Source: Ixodes scapularis (taxonomy: Eukaryota; Arthropoda; Arachnida; Ixodida; Ixodidae). Taken from it: a stretch of 64,000 bases of DNA. This document shows positions 40,541 through 52,260 of the stretch, in pieces (positions within the stretch are counted from its first letter, which is position 1; each line of letters opens with the position of its first letter). The stretch covers positions 176,180,798-176,244,797 of the forward strand of contig NW_024609835.1 in NCBI RefSeq assembly GCF_016920785.2, written 5' to 3'. The position numbers and the translations under genes were made by a program. The notes under the pieces were generated by a model. It was not told the origin of the DNA. It saw nothing but the letters and a program-made list of their open reading frames with translations, and made no database searches.

Positions 40541-42234
40541 CGAGTTCGTTTCACACGCACAGGCACCGTTCGAGTTCTCTCCCAGAATGCATCGCACTCA
40601 CAGAGTGTTGCACGGAAAAATGGACTCAAACGAACCCGCCAAATGCACCGAGTGCGGAAGACTGATGCTGCCGCCATCTATGTTGTAGAAAAGGTACCGA
40701 CTTCAAACCGAAACTAGCGCCTTTCTGTTCCGAGATGCGTGGGAATGCGAGAATGCAGTCGCTACCAACGTTTATCTACAAACATTGGCAACTGCAACCT
40801 GTAGTTTATAGTTGCGATGTCTTCAAGCAGCTCGGCTGCCGTAGAGATAGTTACAGACGGCGTAAATTTCCGCAACCAGCTGTCTACAAAACAGCTGGTT
40901 GCGATCTTTCAATCCTTATAACCGTTTACACCGAAGAAAACTGATGATGCTGTCCGAGCAAAAGCTTGATCCGTTTGAGCATGGTATTATGCGTGAACCA
41001 CTGAAAGGGTACGGCTTAAAACTAGCCTGTTGGAATATCCAGCAAAACTGGGACTTTCGATTTGGATCGTCATTATAGGTGGATTAGATATTAGCCTTGG
41101 TGAGGGCGTCGAGAACGAGAGCTTTCTCGAACAAAATACGACGGGGCAAACCAGCTGCGTAGGTAAATGTTAAACATGATGATGTTGCCCAATCCTCAGG
41201 TAAAGTAACTATCTTTAGTTTTCTCTGATGCTTATTGGGCAGTCAGAGGTTTCTGCTGGGGGAGTTTTATGGACAAATGCTAAATTTTTCACCCGCGCAT
41301 GGATGGTGATCGACATCTCGGGGGCCGCTGTTACGTTTGTTCTGAGCATTTCCTTACACACTGGTATATTACAGCGTTTGTACGGCAACAGAGCGATTTA
41401 AAACCTGCAAATAAATCACAGTTTTCAATTGCTTCCTTCGTGAAATAGCAGGCGCTCACAATTCAAGCTCGCGTTTGATTTTGTTTCCCGCGGGACGCGA
41501 TTTCTATCAGAAAATCTACTTTTTTTTCCGTTCGGTTCCGCGACACATCGTAGCAGACGAACCCTCGTCGTCTGCTCCCGCTCCTCGCCGGCCCCGCCGG
41601 AGCGAGGCATGACGGCATTGCATTTTGGCGCACTCCCGATTTTCTCGGTGCAGCGAGTGCATGCACGCGTGGGGTGTCAGCCCTGAAACGAACTCGGAAA
41701 GTGCAACCACTCGTGGAGTGCCGGCCGAAACGAACCCGTTCCACGCTGCGAGTGGGCACGCGTGGGCACGAGTGCCGTGAAACGAACTCGCTATTAAGGG
41801 GTGTCCAAACAGGACACTACAAAACCCGCAACTCCGACAAATCGTGAAAATCGAAGCGGACGCTTCTATTTTTACGGTCTGTCGGAGTCGTGAAAATGTT
41901 TGCAGGAGTCGTGAAAATTTTTACGATCACGACTGCTGTCCTCTTCAGATTGACGTCACACGCCACCGGCGTCTGTCTCACCTCGCCAACGCCCTCGCGT
42001 ACCGCCGTCGCCTCGGCTCGAAGGCCAAGGAGGTCCGGCTTTGGATGGATTTGGGACATTCCTGCGTCGAAGGGTGCGTTTCGCCCGCCTCGGATCTGCT
42101 TTCTTTGTCGAGATTCACTTTCGTCGTGATGGCGTCCGATGCTGTTCCGTATTGTGAGCGGAGGCCTTGAGCAATTGACCGACAGCCAACAGAGCGTGTG
42201 AGTGGCTCTCCGGACCCACATGATAAGCAGAGCA
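40541..42234. other. Spacer of the inverted duplication, with an inner TIR unit
   Basis: CGAGTTCGTTTCAC near 40541-40554 recurs inverted at about 41782-41795, bounding ~1.25 kb with no recognised gene. A hairpin at 40871-40903 (CGCAACCAGCTG arms) lies within it. After it, 41798-41846 is a direct partial copy of 40377-40425 (GGGGTGTCCAAACAGGACAC). Short repeats of GGAGTCGTGAAAAT follow at 41885-41925. Confidence 0.6.
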
Positions 42235-42907
42235 AGGCCGCCGTGGAGGAAGCGAGGGGGAGATTTGACGGAGGGAAGTTTCCCCCCGGGAAGAATTGAC
42301 GGAGGGAAATTTCCCTCCGACGGCCGGAAGCGGATCGCGGCAGAGCGCGGCACGATTTGCCGGAGTCGCGGGTTTTGTAGTGTCCTGTTTGGACTTCGCC
42401 TTGCTTTGGTAGCAGACGACGCGATAGATTTGCTGGCCTCTGTTGCAGCGGCCAGCAAATTACAGATCGAACCCGCGATGCGAGTGCAATCTGTAATAAA
42501 GTCACCGTATGTTTTTTTATCCAGTTCTTTCGCGCTTTGGGGTCTTGCGGAAATCTGAAGAAACTGCAAGAATCTTTCTCCACGCGATGGTTACAACCAG
42601 GTACGAAGCACCCTCCCATAGTGCGAGTTTGCAAACAAAATTTGGGATCTCAACCGATCGCCTGAAGTGCTTTTCTCGTGGGTTCAACGCGATCTTTTAG
42701 CAGACGATCATCTCGATCGACGCCCGGACTTTCGATAAACCATTGCATCGCACCCCACTATGAATTCCTATAAGTGCCTGAAACTCATCATATTTCAAAC
42801 AAATGCAATATCAGAATATCGTCTTTATTCACACGATTCAGACGCCGGCGCCGTCTTGGCCGGTGGGCGTGTGACAGGACGGCATGCTACATGCATTTGT
42901 CGTCTGC
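42235..42907 (-). repeat. Right arm of ~680-bp inverted duplication
   Basis: Inverted counterpart of 39857-40540. The outer edges are GCATTTGTCGTCTGC here and its complement on the left. No obvious target duplication flanks the pair. Confidence 0.93.
42506..42619 (-). CDS. THAP zinc-finger first exon, right copy (partial)
   Basis: Same 38 codons as the left copy with one residue changed at the end (KKHT in place of KKHK, from ACG|GTGACT instead of AAG|GTGACT). The Cys pair, FP-x-DP and Trp are kept. The frame remains open well past the putative donor but turns into low-similarity sequence. No C-x2-H partner was recognised in the spacer on this strand. Confidence 0.7.
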
Positions 42908-43036
42908 TGCAGGCAACTTGAGAACCGGAAGTTACAGACGTAAATATTTCAGAAACAAGCGATTACCGGCACACGTCGGTCGAAATGTATATGTCATTCA
43001 AGACCTTTTCCACAAGGGCGCCGCCATCTTGAATTG

Positions 43037-43211
43037 TCGTCACTTCCAGTATGGGCGAAAACATTACTTTGCCGTCACCACGCAAAGAGAAGACATTTAG
43101 GATATAAGCATAACCGTCACACATTCTCGTTTTGGCTCCCCTTTATTTTTTTACTAGTTACAGGTTGAAAGGTTTTACTATTTTGTCGTCGCCCATACTG
43201 GAAGTGGCGAC
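43037..43211. repeat. Fold-back repeat, 23-bp arms
   Basis: CACTTCCAGTATGGGCGA at 43042-43059 is repeated inverted near 43189-43206. The arms extend to GTCGTC/GNCGAC and enclose ~130 bases. Confidence 0.85.
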
Positions 43212-43600
43212 AATGGACCTTTTCCGAGAAGCGTCCTGCGCACGCGCGAGCGCCCGATGCCAAGCGGCTGAAGTCGGAACGAAAAATCGAGGAAAATCGG
43301 AAGGAGGCTGTATATCAGCGAGTAGAACACGTAACTGCAGCATATATATAATTGTGTTACACAAAAAAAGAGCGTCGACGGAAAGGAAAACACGACGTTT
43401 GGGTGGACGCCACGGATGCCCCTCTTTAAAGTCGCGTTGGGCAGGCGCCGCTGCTCAGAGAGCGAAGAAACTGGTACACTCTAAGAAAAAAGGGAGGAGA
43501 AAGGTAGCAAAAGCGACTGTTCCTCCTTGTTGCGGACAAGTTGCCCAGAGAAGGGAGGAACGGCAGTTCAGATGAAAGAAGGAGGGCGAGTTCCTCCTTG

Positions 43601-43670
43601 TTCAGTTGGCGCAGCGGTAGAACATCGCGCTACTGACCAAGTGGTCAACGGTTCGATCCCCAGGAAAGTG
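43601..43670 (+). other. tRNA-like sequence (pol III A and B boxes), probable SINE head or tRNA pseudogene
   Basis: TGGCGCAGCGG (43607-43617) is a consensus A box and GGTTCGATCCC (43650-43660) a near-consensus B box, 32 bases apart. The acceptor and T stems do not pair well, so this is not an intact tRNA gene. T-runs follow (43673-43720), which would act as pol III terminators. Confidence 0.6.
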
Positions 43671-45300
43671 TTTTTGTTTTTTTGTTTTTTTCTGTAAAGT
43701 TTTTTTTTTATTTTTGTTTACCAAAACACACATAAACAAACCCAGACCGATGAAAGGAAAATTAAAGTCCTTATTATTCTCCGAGACGTTTTTCTCCTCC
43801 AGGCAGACCGGAGAAAGCTTTCGCCCTCCCGACCCATCATCTTTCGGTTTCGTTTTTCGAGCACATCGCGCACGTTGTTTAATAAATTAATGTTGAGTTG
43901 ATTGAGCTTCAGCGGCAGCGAAGGCCGCCTGTAATTCCGTCTTCTAGTCCAAACGTGCAGAACATTTCGGTTGCATTGACGTTTTTACCACTAATTTTAT
44001 CAAATGAGCTAACGAAGCCGCTAGAAACAGCGAAGTTCCGGAGCAGTGCCAGCAGTGCTACATACACTGGGTGAGACGGCCGTCTCCAATTTGCGGGACA
44101 CACGCGGAACTACAGCAGCGAAACCACGAGGAACTGTGTCGACGTTTCGACGTTATGGAAATCGCGGGAACTGCGTCCAAGGAAGGCAGGTTTTCCTGCC
44201 GGCTGCCTGGGTGCCTTCCGTGCTGAGTTCGGTTCCGTTGTCCCGTGCCGAGTGCCAACCGGCGTTCAACGTGATTCTTCTGCGTGTCAGCAACATCGTC
44301 AACGTGGTTCTGTATTTCTTCGTGTCAGCGACATCGTGATGGCAGTGTTGTGGGTTGTGAACAGAATACTGGAATTATCGCCGATGTGACCGTGTGTTCG
44401 CGTATCAGTTGTGTAACAACAAGATGAGATGACGTAAACTGTCGGGCATTGATGCCGCTGGTCGGGCCGTTATCGGAGGGGCCGGGGTGTCGCAGGATGA
44501 CATTCCGCTTTACATTAAAGAGTTTAAAACCACTTGAGGGATTAGGTGCAGTCGATCGACGTGTGGATAGTCATGTTGGAACGCTGGTCTGAACGGTAAG
44601 CTCCTATCGTACAGTGGCCAATGTGACTGTCGGTCCCCGAGAGCGATTGCGCTCTGGGGAAAAGACAACACTACGAAAGTATGACGGAAAGTACGTATAT
44701 TTATAATGGAAGTTTAGCATAAAAAAAAAAGACAGGCAAAATCGAAAAAAAAAACGCTATCCTTTATTTTACTGTTTAAATATATTACGGTTCCTGTAGA
44801 AACTGCCCTCTAAGTGGCGCGCTGGGATGAGCGCTAGAAGTTTTCGAGCTCGCAACGGCGCAGCTCCGTACACTTGACAGTTGTCGGAAGTCGCGGCTTT
44901 GACTGCATTCAAGTTGATCGAAAAGCGATTTCTGTGCCCGTGAAGCATCACTTCCAGCTGAGTGGATATCCGCTCTACAGAGATTAATTCAAGACGGCAA
45001 TTGCAGCTTTGCGCGAACAGCACAAATAGAAAAACGAACACCACAATATAAATACTGGCTACGAAGGGCCACGCGGGAAAACAAACTCATGGCTTGGAAC
45101 CACATTGGAGCGGCTCGATTTATTGGCTTTCAAATAATTATGGCATGATTGAGCGTCTTCTTTTTAATAAGAGATTCATCCCCTGAGTCATTAAAAATAG
45201 CCTCAGATGTATGACATTGCTGGAAAAAAATGAACATGTTCGGAATATTTTTTTTTGCTTAGGGAGTCACCGAAAAATTCCGCACGTTCAAAACGGCCAC

Positions 45301-45399
45301 TATAAAAGACGGAAACGCAGGGCTCGCTAGTAGTGATCGGGGTAGTGTGCTGTTGTATTGATGTTTGTATGTGCGATGCCTGTGTATGCGTTCAATAAA
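45301..45399 (+). promoter_or_regulatory. Compact TATA-to-polyadenylation-signal unit, possible solo LTR core
   Basis: TATAAAAGAC at 45301 is followed 93 bases later by AATAAA (45394-45399) and then a TG-rich stretch. That is the spacing of an LTR U3-R-U5 core. No TG...CA boundaries with matching target duplications could be fixed. Confidence 0.3.
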
Positions 45400-45881
45400 T
45401 GTTGACCTGATGTTTGTAGTGTGCGCAACGTGTCTACATGTGTTAGAGATTCCGAAGAAAAGGAAACGCAATTGTGGCGCAAGAAAATAAAAATATTTTT
45501 TTGTAAAACATGAATTGGGCGGTACCTAGCGCCACCTAGCCTAGCTACGTGCGATTACTCTGCTTGACCCTGCCATCTGGTGGCAAGCGATTTAACATCC
45601 TTTTACGCTACGCGGCTACGCCATAATTTCGTGTTACCGTGCTGAGATAAGCCAAGAGGTTGCTTCGGATTTGCTTTTTTTTGAGAGCGGCTTTTGGTTT
45701 TGCGGGCGAATGTTTTTCACTTTTCGTGATGTGCGGTTGACGCAACGGTTGACGAAGGAATTGTGGCTCGAGGAATAGCAAAGGTAGGACATAAAGTGCG
45801 CGAACTGAGTGCCGGTTGTCTCCGTTGAACATCGCAGTGCTGACGATGAGAAGACTGAGTGACTGCATGCTTTCGAAACGC

Positions 45882-45913
45882 AAGTTTCTTTACCTGCAGG
45901 GGTAAAGAAACTT
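45882..45913. repeat. Perfect 13-bp-arm hairpin
   Basis: AAGTTTCTTTACC and its exact complement are separated by TGCAGG. It lies inside TIR element A. Confidence 0.9.
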
Positions 45914-46178
45914 CGGAAATAAATACAGTTCGCGGAAAGCTCCTGTTACGTTTTTATTTCCTGCTCCTCTCGCTTCGTGCAATAGACTTAGTGTTCTCGT
46001 TAAGCCTTACCGAGCTCGATTTGCTCGATTCGTGGCCGCCATAATGAGATGCAGTCGACGGAGGAACTTTTCCTCCCCTGCTTAAGGGACGAAAGTTTCT
46101 CCCTTTCTGAAGGAACATATGTGTCAAGAGCGTTCCTCCCTTTAGGGAGGACTATACTGACCCTTTTTTCTAAGAGTG

Positions 46179-46631
46179 TAGCGTAGCTCCCATTATCGAT
46201 TGGTAGCGTAGGTAGGTCACTTCCTCGATTTTTAGTTCGTGCAGCCACCGCCTGGTGCCGTCGGTATGTGGGAAAGGTCCATTCAAGATGGCGGCACTCC
46301 TGTGGACCAGTGTCCGCGCCAATTCCAGGGCGCCGCCATGTTTATCTACGCTCGCGCCTCCACGCGGAAAGAACTGGCAGGCGGGGAGGGGGGGCTGCGT
46401 TGGCGGCGTTGCTTTGGATAGCTGGATGCAGCAGGCTGTCTGAATGCACGGAATGCACCGACACATCGTGAAAGATGTCTTCACCAGAAGCCTCTGCGGC
46501 CCGTTCTTCAACAGGCAAGATGTCGTGAACATTCGAGAACCCATCTCGATCAAGGAAAATAAGGGAAAACCTTTCTTGTCTTAGATGTTCTCGGTGTCTG
46601 CTGACCCTTGACATCCGCGTTTCAGTCCGGG
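46179..46631. other. No recognised gene
   Basis: GC-rich sequence with overlapping frames on both strands (46170-46614), none with a domain. Confidence 0.45.
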
Positions 46632-46691
46632 GAAAGCGGTAGCGAAATATTTACTACGCAATGGCGTAGTAAATATTTCGCTACCGCTTTC
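46632..46691. repeat. Perfect 28-bp-arm hairpin, 4-base loop
   Basis: GAAAGCGGTAGCGAAATATT and on to TACTACGC, then AATG, then the exact reverse complement. Confidence 0.92.
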
Positions 46692-48380
46692 TTGTAGCTT
46701 TCAAATGCTTGATTGTTGGCTTCTTGTATACGACATTACATTCGTGGCACGTTTGAGACCGATTTTCGCGATCTACTTGCCTTTCTGCGGCAGCGCGGCT
46801 CTACCGAGCCGAAATAAGTGGGAGGCGTTCACTTGATCGAACGCCGTTTTAGCGAATGAAAACGAGACGACGACGTTTCATCGAATGACTAGCGAATGGG
46901 TCTAGTTACATAGACAGCTCGGATTAGCTTTCTTTTGTAATGTGGCGCCTTGTCTGCCGCTGCGAAGCGGCGTAAACGAGGGCTCCGAGTATGTTTGCAC
47001 GCGTCCCCCCCCCCCCCCCCACACACACACACAAACACACACTGCGAGCGTCTGGGTTCGAAACTATTAATTGCCAGTTCTAAAGGATGGTACTTACTTG
47101 AAGTGGGAGCTGGAATTCTACGAGGTACCAGGAGACACTATTGGGCAACGAAGCACGGTGCCTGTGGGGGCGGAGTCTAGGAACGCTACTGATTAATATT
47201 GTGACAGGCGATCAGTTATGATAGCAGACGAAAATTCGACTCGTTTGTTCAGAAGTTCGCGGTGATATTTTATTAGCCCTCGTTACAGCACACCAAGGAT
47301 CTTAGGCAGTGAAATTCACATCACGCAGGCTCGTCCGTCGTAGTCAAACGAGCGCAGTCGACGATGAGGTGTTCTGAGCTACTAGGCTTCACAAGGAAAA
47401 TGCGCGTGAGAAAGAGTTTTGAGGAAGTCCAAAACACCCATCCAGCAGGCGCACGTACGTACGTTTACTCCGGACTTCATGAACCCGACGGCGCAAGATC
47501 AAAGAGCACCGCCGCCATCGCTACCCGGTTTTCTCTGCACTTTGCGCGACGACGGCACTGCAGCGGAGGGCACTCGCCTCGGCGTTAACAATCCGTGAAA
47601 TAGATTAATTTCCCACTCTTGAAGTCATTCCAAATGATAAATGAAAATACCTCGGTTGTTGTTGAACATCTGACGACACAACCAACACAACTGTGCCGCT
47701 GGCTGTGGGAGCCTGACACAACTGTGCCGAGCGCCTGCTCGGCACCGTTGTTGCTCGTGAAGGCCTGCTTATTTGTAGTTGAGACGATGATTCCACATCT
47801 TTCGTGGTGCTAGCAATAACTTCGAAGGGCAGGGGAACCTTCTCACGAGGACGTTGAAGACACTCAACACCGGAGCCACCAAAGCAATCGCACAAACCGT
47901 CGCCATGTTTGCTTTTTCTTCGTCACTCGCGGCGCGGTCAACTCGTCGCGAGATGTTTTCTGGCTCGGCTAGATGAAAACCAACAGCGGCAAAGTGGCGT
48001 ATGGACACACGGCTCTCACATTACGGGCACTATACTCACATACCGCGGTAAACAGGACCGATGCCGGCGAAACGGCAGTCGGAACACCAGCGAAGAAGCC
48101 CTCAACGGGAAGCGGCGGCGCAGGCTGACGCAGCCCCCCCCCCCCCCCCCCCCCCCTCCCCGTGAGCGTCTCGGTTCGAGATTATTGTTCGCTTTTGCTC
48201 CTTGCGGTCGAGGCTAAAAAGAGCACTTCCGGACAAAGGTCTATATTTGTGATTTTTAGAAGTTCAAATCCTACTGTGATTTTTGAAAGGTCGGGTTTTC
48301 GTAGCGAAACCTAGCCACAGGTATTCATCCATAACAACGACCCTAGCAACGGTTTGTTTGGACCCATGACGTCACACATG
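46692..48380. other. No recognised gene; two C-run blocks in similar contexts
   Basis: C-runs at 47008-47020 (followed by CA repeats) and 48136-48157 are each followed by GAGCGTCTSGGTTCGA and ATTATT-like words. That suggests two diverged copies of one repeat. No coding signal was found; the 74-102-codon frames lack domains. Confidence 0.45.
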
Positions 48381-49827
48381 GGCTGTGTTCCAAATCTTAC
48401 CCAAAAAGGATATAAAGCTTTATACCTCCTTGATCTTACCCAAATGGATCCGAGATACTCCGGCGGATCGTGTCACGTGACAGCACAGATTGAAAAACGC
48501 TGGACGCTGGTAGGTTTTAGAGCGCCAAGGGTACAAAACCCTTACCCTGGAGCAACATTACTAAAACACTCAGTTGGGAAACTCGCCGTCGAAACTTGGG
48601 CCGCTGGCGTCCACCGAGACCGAGCTAAAAGCTAAATACGACAACAGCGCCACTCATTATCATTTGTCTGTACTGTGGTCACCCTGAGCTTTTACAAAGC
48701 ATGTTTTTGCGTAAAAAAAACGGAAAAGACTCTTTTTGTATGAAATTTATTGGAGTTTAGTGCAAAATGAAGGGCGCCTGATGTTTTTAAAATATTTAGT
48801 ATGCAGGGTTTGCGGCACAATTAATATTGTTTTTATACAACCATGCCTCAGCGGTGCTTTCACGTAGCGCGTCCCGACTAAAGGTGCATTTTAAAGGAGC
48901 GACGCAACAATTTTTGTACTTTGCGCAAATACCGCTTAAAACGGATCCATAACGCTAATGACCTATGAAACACACGTTCGTTCTTTACCCCACCCAACGG
49001 AAGTCCCAGAAAAAAATTAAAGAAAAACGAGCAGCGTTCACCCCCTCAACTCGCAGCCAGAACAAGCGGCCACGTGATCTGAAGCCGATTATATGCCGCC
49101 AGTGTTGATCATAGCCACGCGCTGGGGTTGGCAAAGCGCAGGACACGCGCTGAGTTCCAGACATTGTTATGGCTCGGCTGTTGTCGTCGTTGCAGCGATT
49201 GGACACGGGTCACAACCCGAATGCTTTTCGAGCTAGCAATTGTCACGAGCCCAAGTCGAGTGCCCACGCAATGCTCGGGTCCAATCTATGAACCTCATTC
49301 AAATATCGTCACTTGGGTGTACTGCTATCCCCGAGTTACGTCATCAAATTTTGCAAAGGAGAGATTGAATGAAAATGATCGCTTTTGTCCTTGAAATTAC
49401 ACCGCAACAAAGGAGTTTCTTGGCCAATGGCGTTGCGTCTGAGTATCCTCGAGTCCCAGGTGTGCCAGTAAGTTCGTATAGAGAAAAAAACATTCCAATT
49501 GAATATCGTTGCATAGCTCCTTTAACTTCGGTAGTAAGCCGCGGCGCGTCCGCTGGGGAGACGGGGGTGGCACCCCTGTAACCTCTTCCGTTGTGTTGGG
49601 TCTGTTTCGGCGCCACAATGGCCGATTAAAGCCAAACTAGAGGTAACGTGCAGTTTCTCGGGTGATCGCTGCGGGAGGAATGGTGGCGTTGTGTTGGCCA
49701 TTAGCTCGGTTCTCGAGGACAGATCGGGGCCACTTTTTCAGAGCAGTCTCTATGCATGGCAGTTTCCCAACTGAGTGTTTAGTAACGCTGCCCTGGAGTA
49801 AGATCGAGTAAATTTTGGAACACGGCC
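48381..49827. mobile_element. TIR element with GGCYGTGTTCCAAA termini, 1.4 kb
   Basis: The left end GGCTGTGTTCCAAA and the reverse complement of the right end GGCCGTGTTCCAAA match. Further in, ACACTCAGTTGGGAAACT occurs at about 48566-48583 and inverted at about 49767-49784. No transposase is visible and the target duplication is unclear, so it is a non-autonomous DNA element of unassigned type. Confidence 0.55.
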
Positions 49828-50378
49828 TTACGGAGTCAATATCATAGAGTTATTACAATAAACGCTAGAGGCTCAGCTGGCGCTAGTATATACGGGACTT
49901 CCAGTTGCAAATTGAAGTAGACAACATGCAGTCTACATTTCCAGCCTTCCTGTGTATTCCTATGCATGGGAAAACGCGCGTGAATTTTGTCTCTGCGCCG
50001 GAAAATAACATGAATAACTTTTGTCCTTTTGGTTGTACTGGATAATATGTACCTTTATTGGTATTGTGAAAGTTTAATAGCTTTAGTTACAGCATTTTTC
50101 TTTACCACTGGACGATGTTAAACTTCTCAGGCCGAAACCTCTGTTTGAAGGAAGGTATGTGAAAACGAGCGACGATTCTAAGCAAACTAACGATCGAAAG
50201 GAATGGAGAGTGTGTTCAAGGTTTGCTAGCATTTCGGTGGTGCTTATATATTGCTAATATGCCCGTTCTGTCATTGGATGAAAATGACTTCGTCGTGCAT
50301 CTTTACGATCGGTTAAAGGGAAACTCCACTTCATTTTTGGTTTTGAAAAAACAATGCAGTCCTCTTCAGTATCGCCTA
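49828..50378. other. No recognised feature
   Basis: AT-rich spacer between two TIR elements. TTAAAGGGAAACTCCACTTC near 50315 resembles a common short-repeat edge. Confidence 0.45.
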
Positions 50379-51919
50379 CACTGTTAGCAAAAATAACACG
50401 CCCAGACGTGTAAACCGTTGTCCCATAGCGGACACGTCGAAACGTGTTCGTTTTACACGAGACCATCTGTGTTTTTCGTCTACACATGAGGTGCTGTGTA
50501 AACTTAACACGCTACACCGTGTCTGCCTTCCGCAAAACCGTTTCGAGCGTGTTCCTAATGAAACATGGCGGTCAGCGGCCGAGAACAGGCGAGAGACGAG
50601 CCCAGCGAGCCGCGCGCCTTTCAGCCGAATTGAAAGCACACAGGGCGCGTTAGTTCTCGTTCGATGTCTTTTATACACAGTAAAGTCTCCAAAAGTCTCC
50701 AAGCGGCGGACGTAGCTACTTGCAAAGGTACGTACGTGCGTTGTCGGCGGTCGGCGGCGTCGGTAGCTTCAACAAACCGCTAAACAAAAAAAAAAAAAAA
50801 AAAAAAAACGAGTGCCGAACTTACATGGATAAATAACTTGAGCAAACTGCTTAGAATCGGGCGGCAACTTGCGCCACCTATCGAGATTTCTAGCAGCCTG
50901 TTTTTAAGAAAAGGACGAGTCTGTTAACACTGCGAACGACCACGACTACACAGCAACCCTACATACAACGCAGGCAACACAGCACACAGCTACACAGCAC
51001 CGACATGTACACAAACACAACAACCGACACTACGCCCGACACTTCCTACTCAATATCCATTTTTTCCCGCGGCGCATATAAGCTTGACATGTGCGGGTGA
51101 GCTCTTTGGTCGCTGACCATTACAGATTTATAGAAGAATACACAAAACACGGCGCAATGGACAGCCGTGTGTTAGAACTGTTTGCATTTAAAAAGTATGG
51201 AGGCAAAATCTATAATGTTAATCCGTTGCAATAAATAACGATATGTTAACAATAAATCTTAAACCGGTCATGAAAGAGTTCAAATTTTTGTTATTTTCTT
51301 GCTTGACCAGTGTTATGAGCAGTCCGACTAGCTTGAATCAGATAGGAAAACAAATTATTGGGATTTTGTCATTACGTATACAATAATAAATGAAAGTGAT
51401 CCTTGCGCAAAGCATTTTTTATATATTTTTGTGAAGGACATCCGGACATTCGCCCAACACTTCACTTCCGCTAGTTGCAGCAGTTGCAGTACGGGAGCAG
51501 ACACCTTCACTTTTGGGGCGTTTTGATGCAGTTTGTTGTCGTATGTCGTGTCGGTGTCCAGAAGAGCGGTAGGGCTTGGGAGTTTGTGACCGGTGTTATT
51601 CGTGAACACTGGTGTAGGGCGTGCGTCTTTTTTTATATACTGCCACCACCCCGAACTTTGAAGATACACGGGCCCGTAGCAGTGCATTATGCTGAATCGC
51701 GAGCTCCTTCTCTGTTGACGTCGCTTTCCTGGTACCACTCGTGGATACTGCAAGCGTTTAAACAGTGTGCACCGTCTCGCCTACATCCCCGGTGACGTAC
51801 TCGACCTGTTGAAACTTATTGCTTCCGTCATTTTAGAGTACGCAAGGCAGTTATCTCGTTGTTCTGGTTTCAGTTATAAAAGCAAGGCAAAACGCTCGTA
51901 GTTCCCGCCCTCAGTACAC

Positions 51920-52260
51920 GTTGGACATCTTCCACACTTTGACACCGGATAACTGAATGAACGAGGATTTACATTCACTTCCGAGGTTACTCTCGCCGCT
52001 TCCTCACCGTTGAGCAGCAGGATGAGCTGGCGACAAGCCGCGGATAAAAGGCTTGAGCATCAACAGCCCAAGCGCACTCGGTGCCGATGCGGGCGACGCG
52101 GGTTTCTGTCAACCGGGAGGCCAGCACAATCCGTGACCGTTCCAGCTCTTCGTCATGACACGGTGTTGCAGAGAGCAGGGTAAAATACAGCTACACGGAT
52201 CACCGAAGCAAACGACTGCTATCTTAAATCTTGGCTTGTGATTGCGCCTTTGTAGTAGAT
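51920..52260 (+). repeat. Diverged direct repeat, first copy (second at 52845-53175)
   Basis: Shared ordered words: CTTCCACA.TTTGA, GAA.GAGGATTTAC, GCTGCGTCCTC-like, and CTTGGCTTGTGRTTGCG (52233 and 53147). The offset is about 915-925 bases. Non-coding. Confidence 0.45.

Larger units (their letters stand above)
43477..46178. mobile_element. TIR element A: CACTCTWAGAAAAAAGGG termini, TA flanks, 2.7 kb
   Basis: The left end CACTCTAAGAAAAAAGGGAG and the reverse complement of the right end CACTCTTAGAAAAAAGGG match, each flanked outside by TA (43475-43476, 46179-46180). Both subterminal regions, over ~120 bp, are filled with GGGAGGAACG and GTTCCTCC words in both orientations. No transposase was found inside, so it is non-autonomous or two ends of a composite. 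A TA duplication fits several superfamilies and I do not assign one. Confidence 0.6.

Noticed and set aside
43601..43670. Functional tRNA gene
   Set aside because: A and B boxes are present but the acceptor, anticodon and T stems do not pair.
46170..46614. 127-codon minus-strand gene
   Set aside because: Overlaps three plus-strand frames of similar length, with no domain and no upstream signals.
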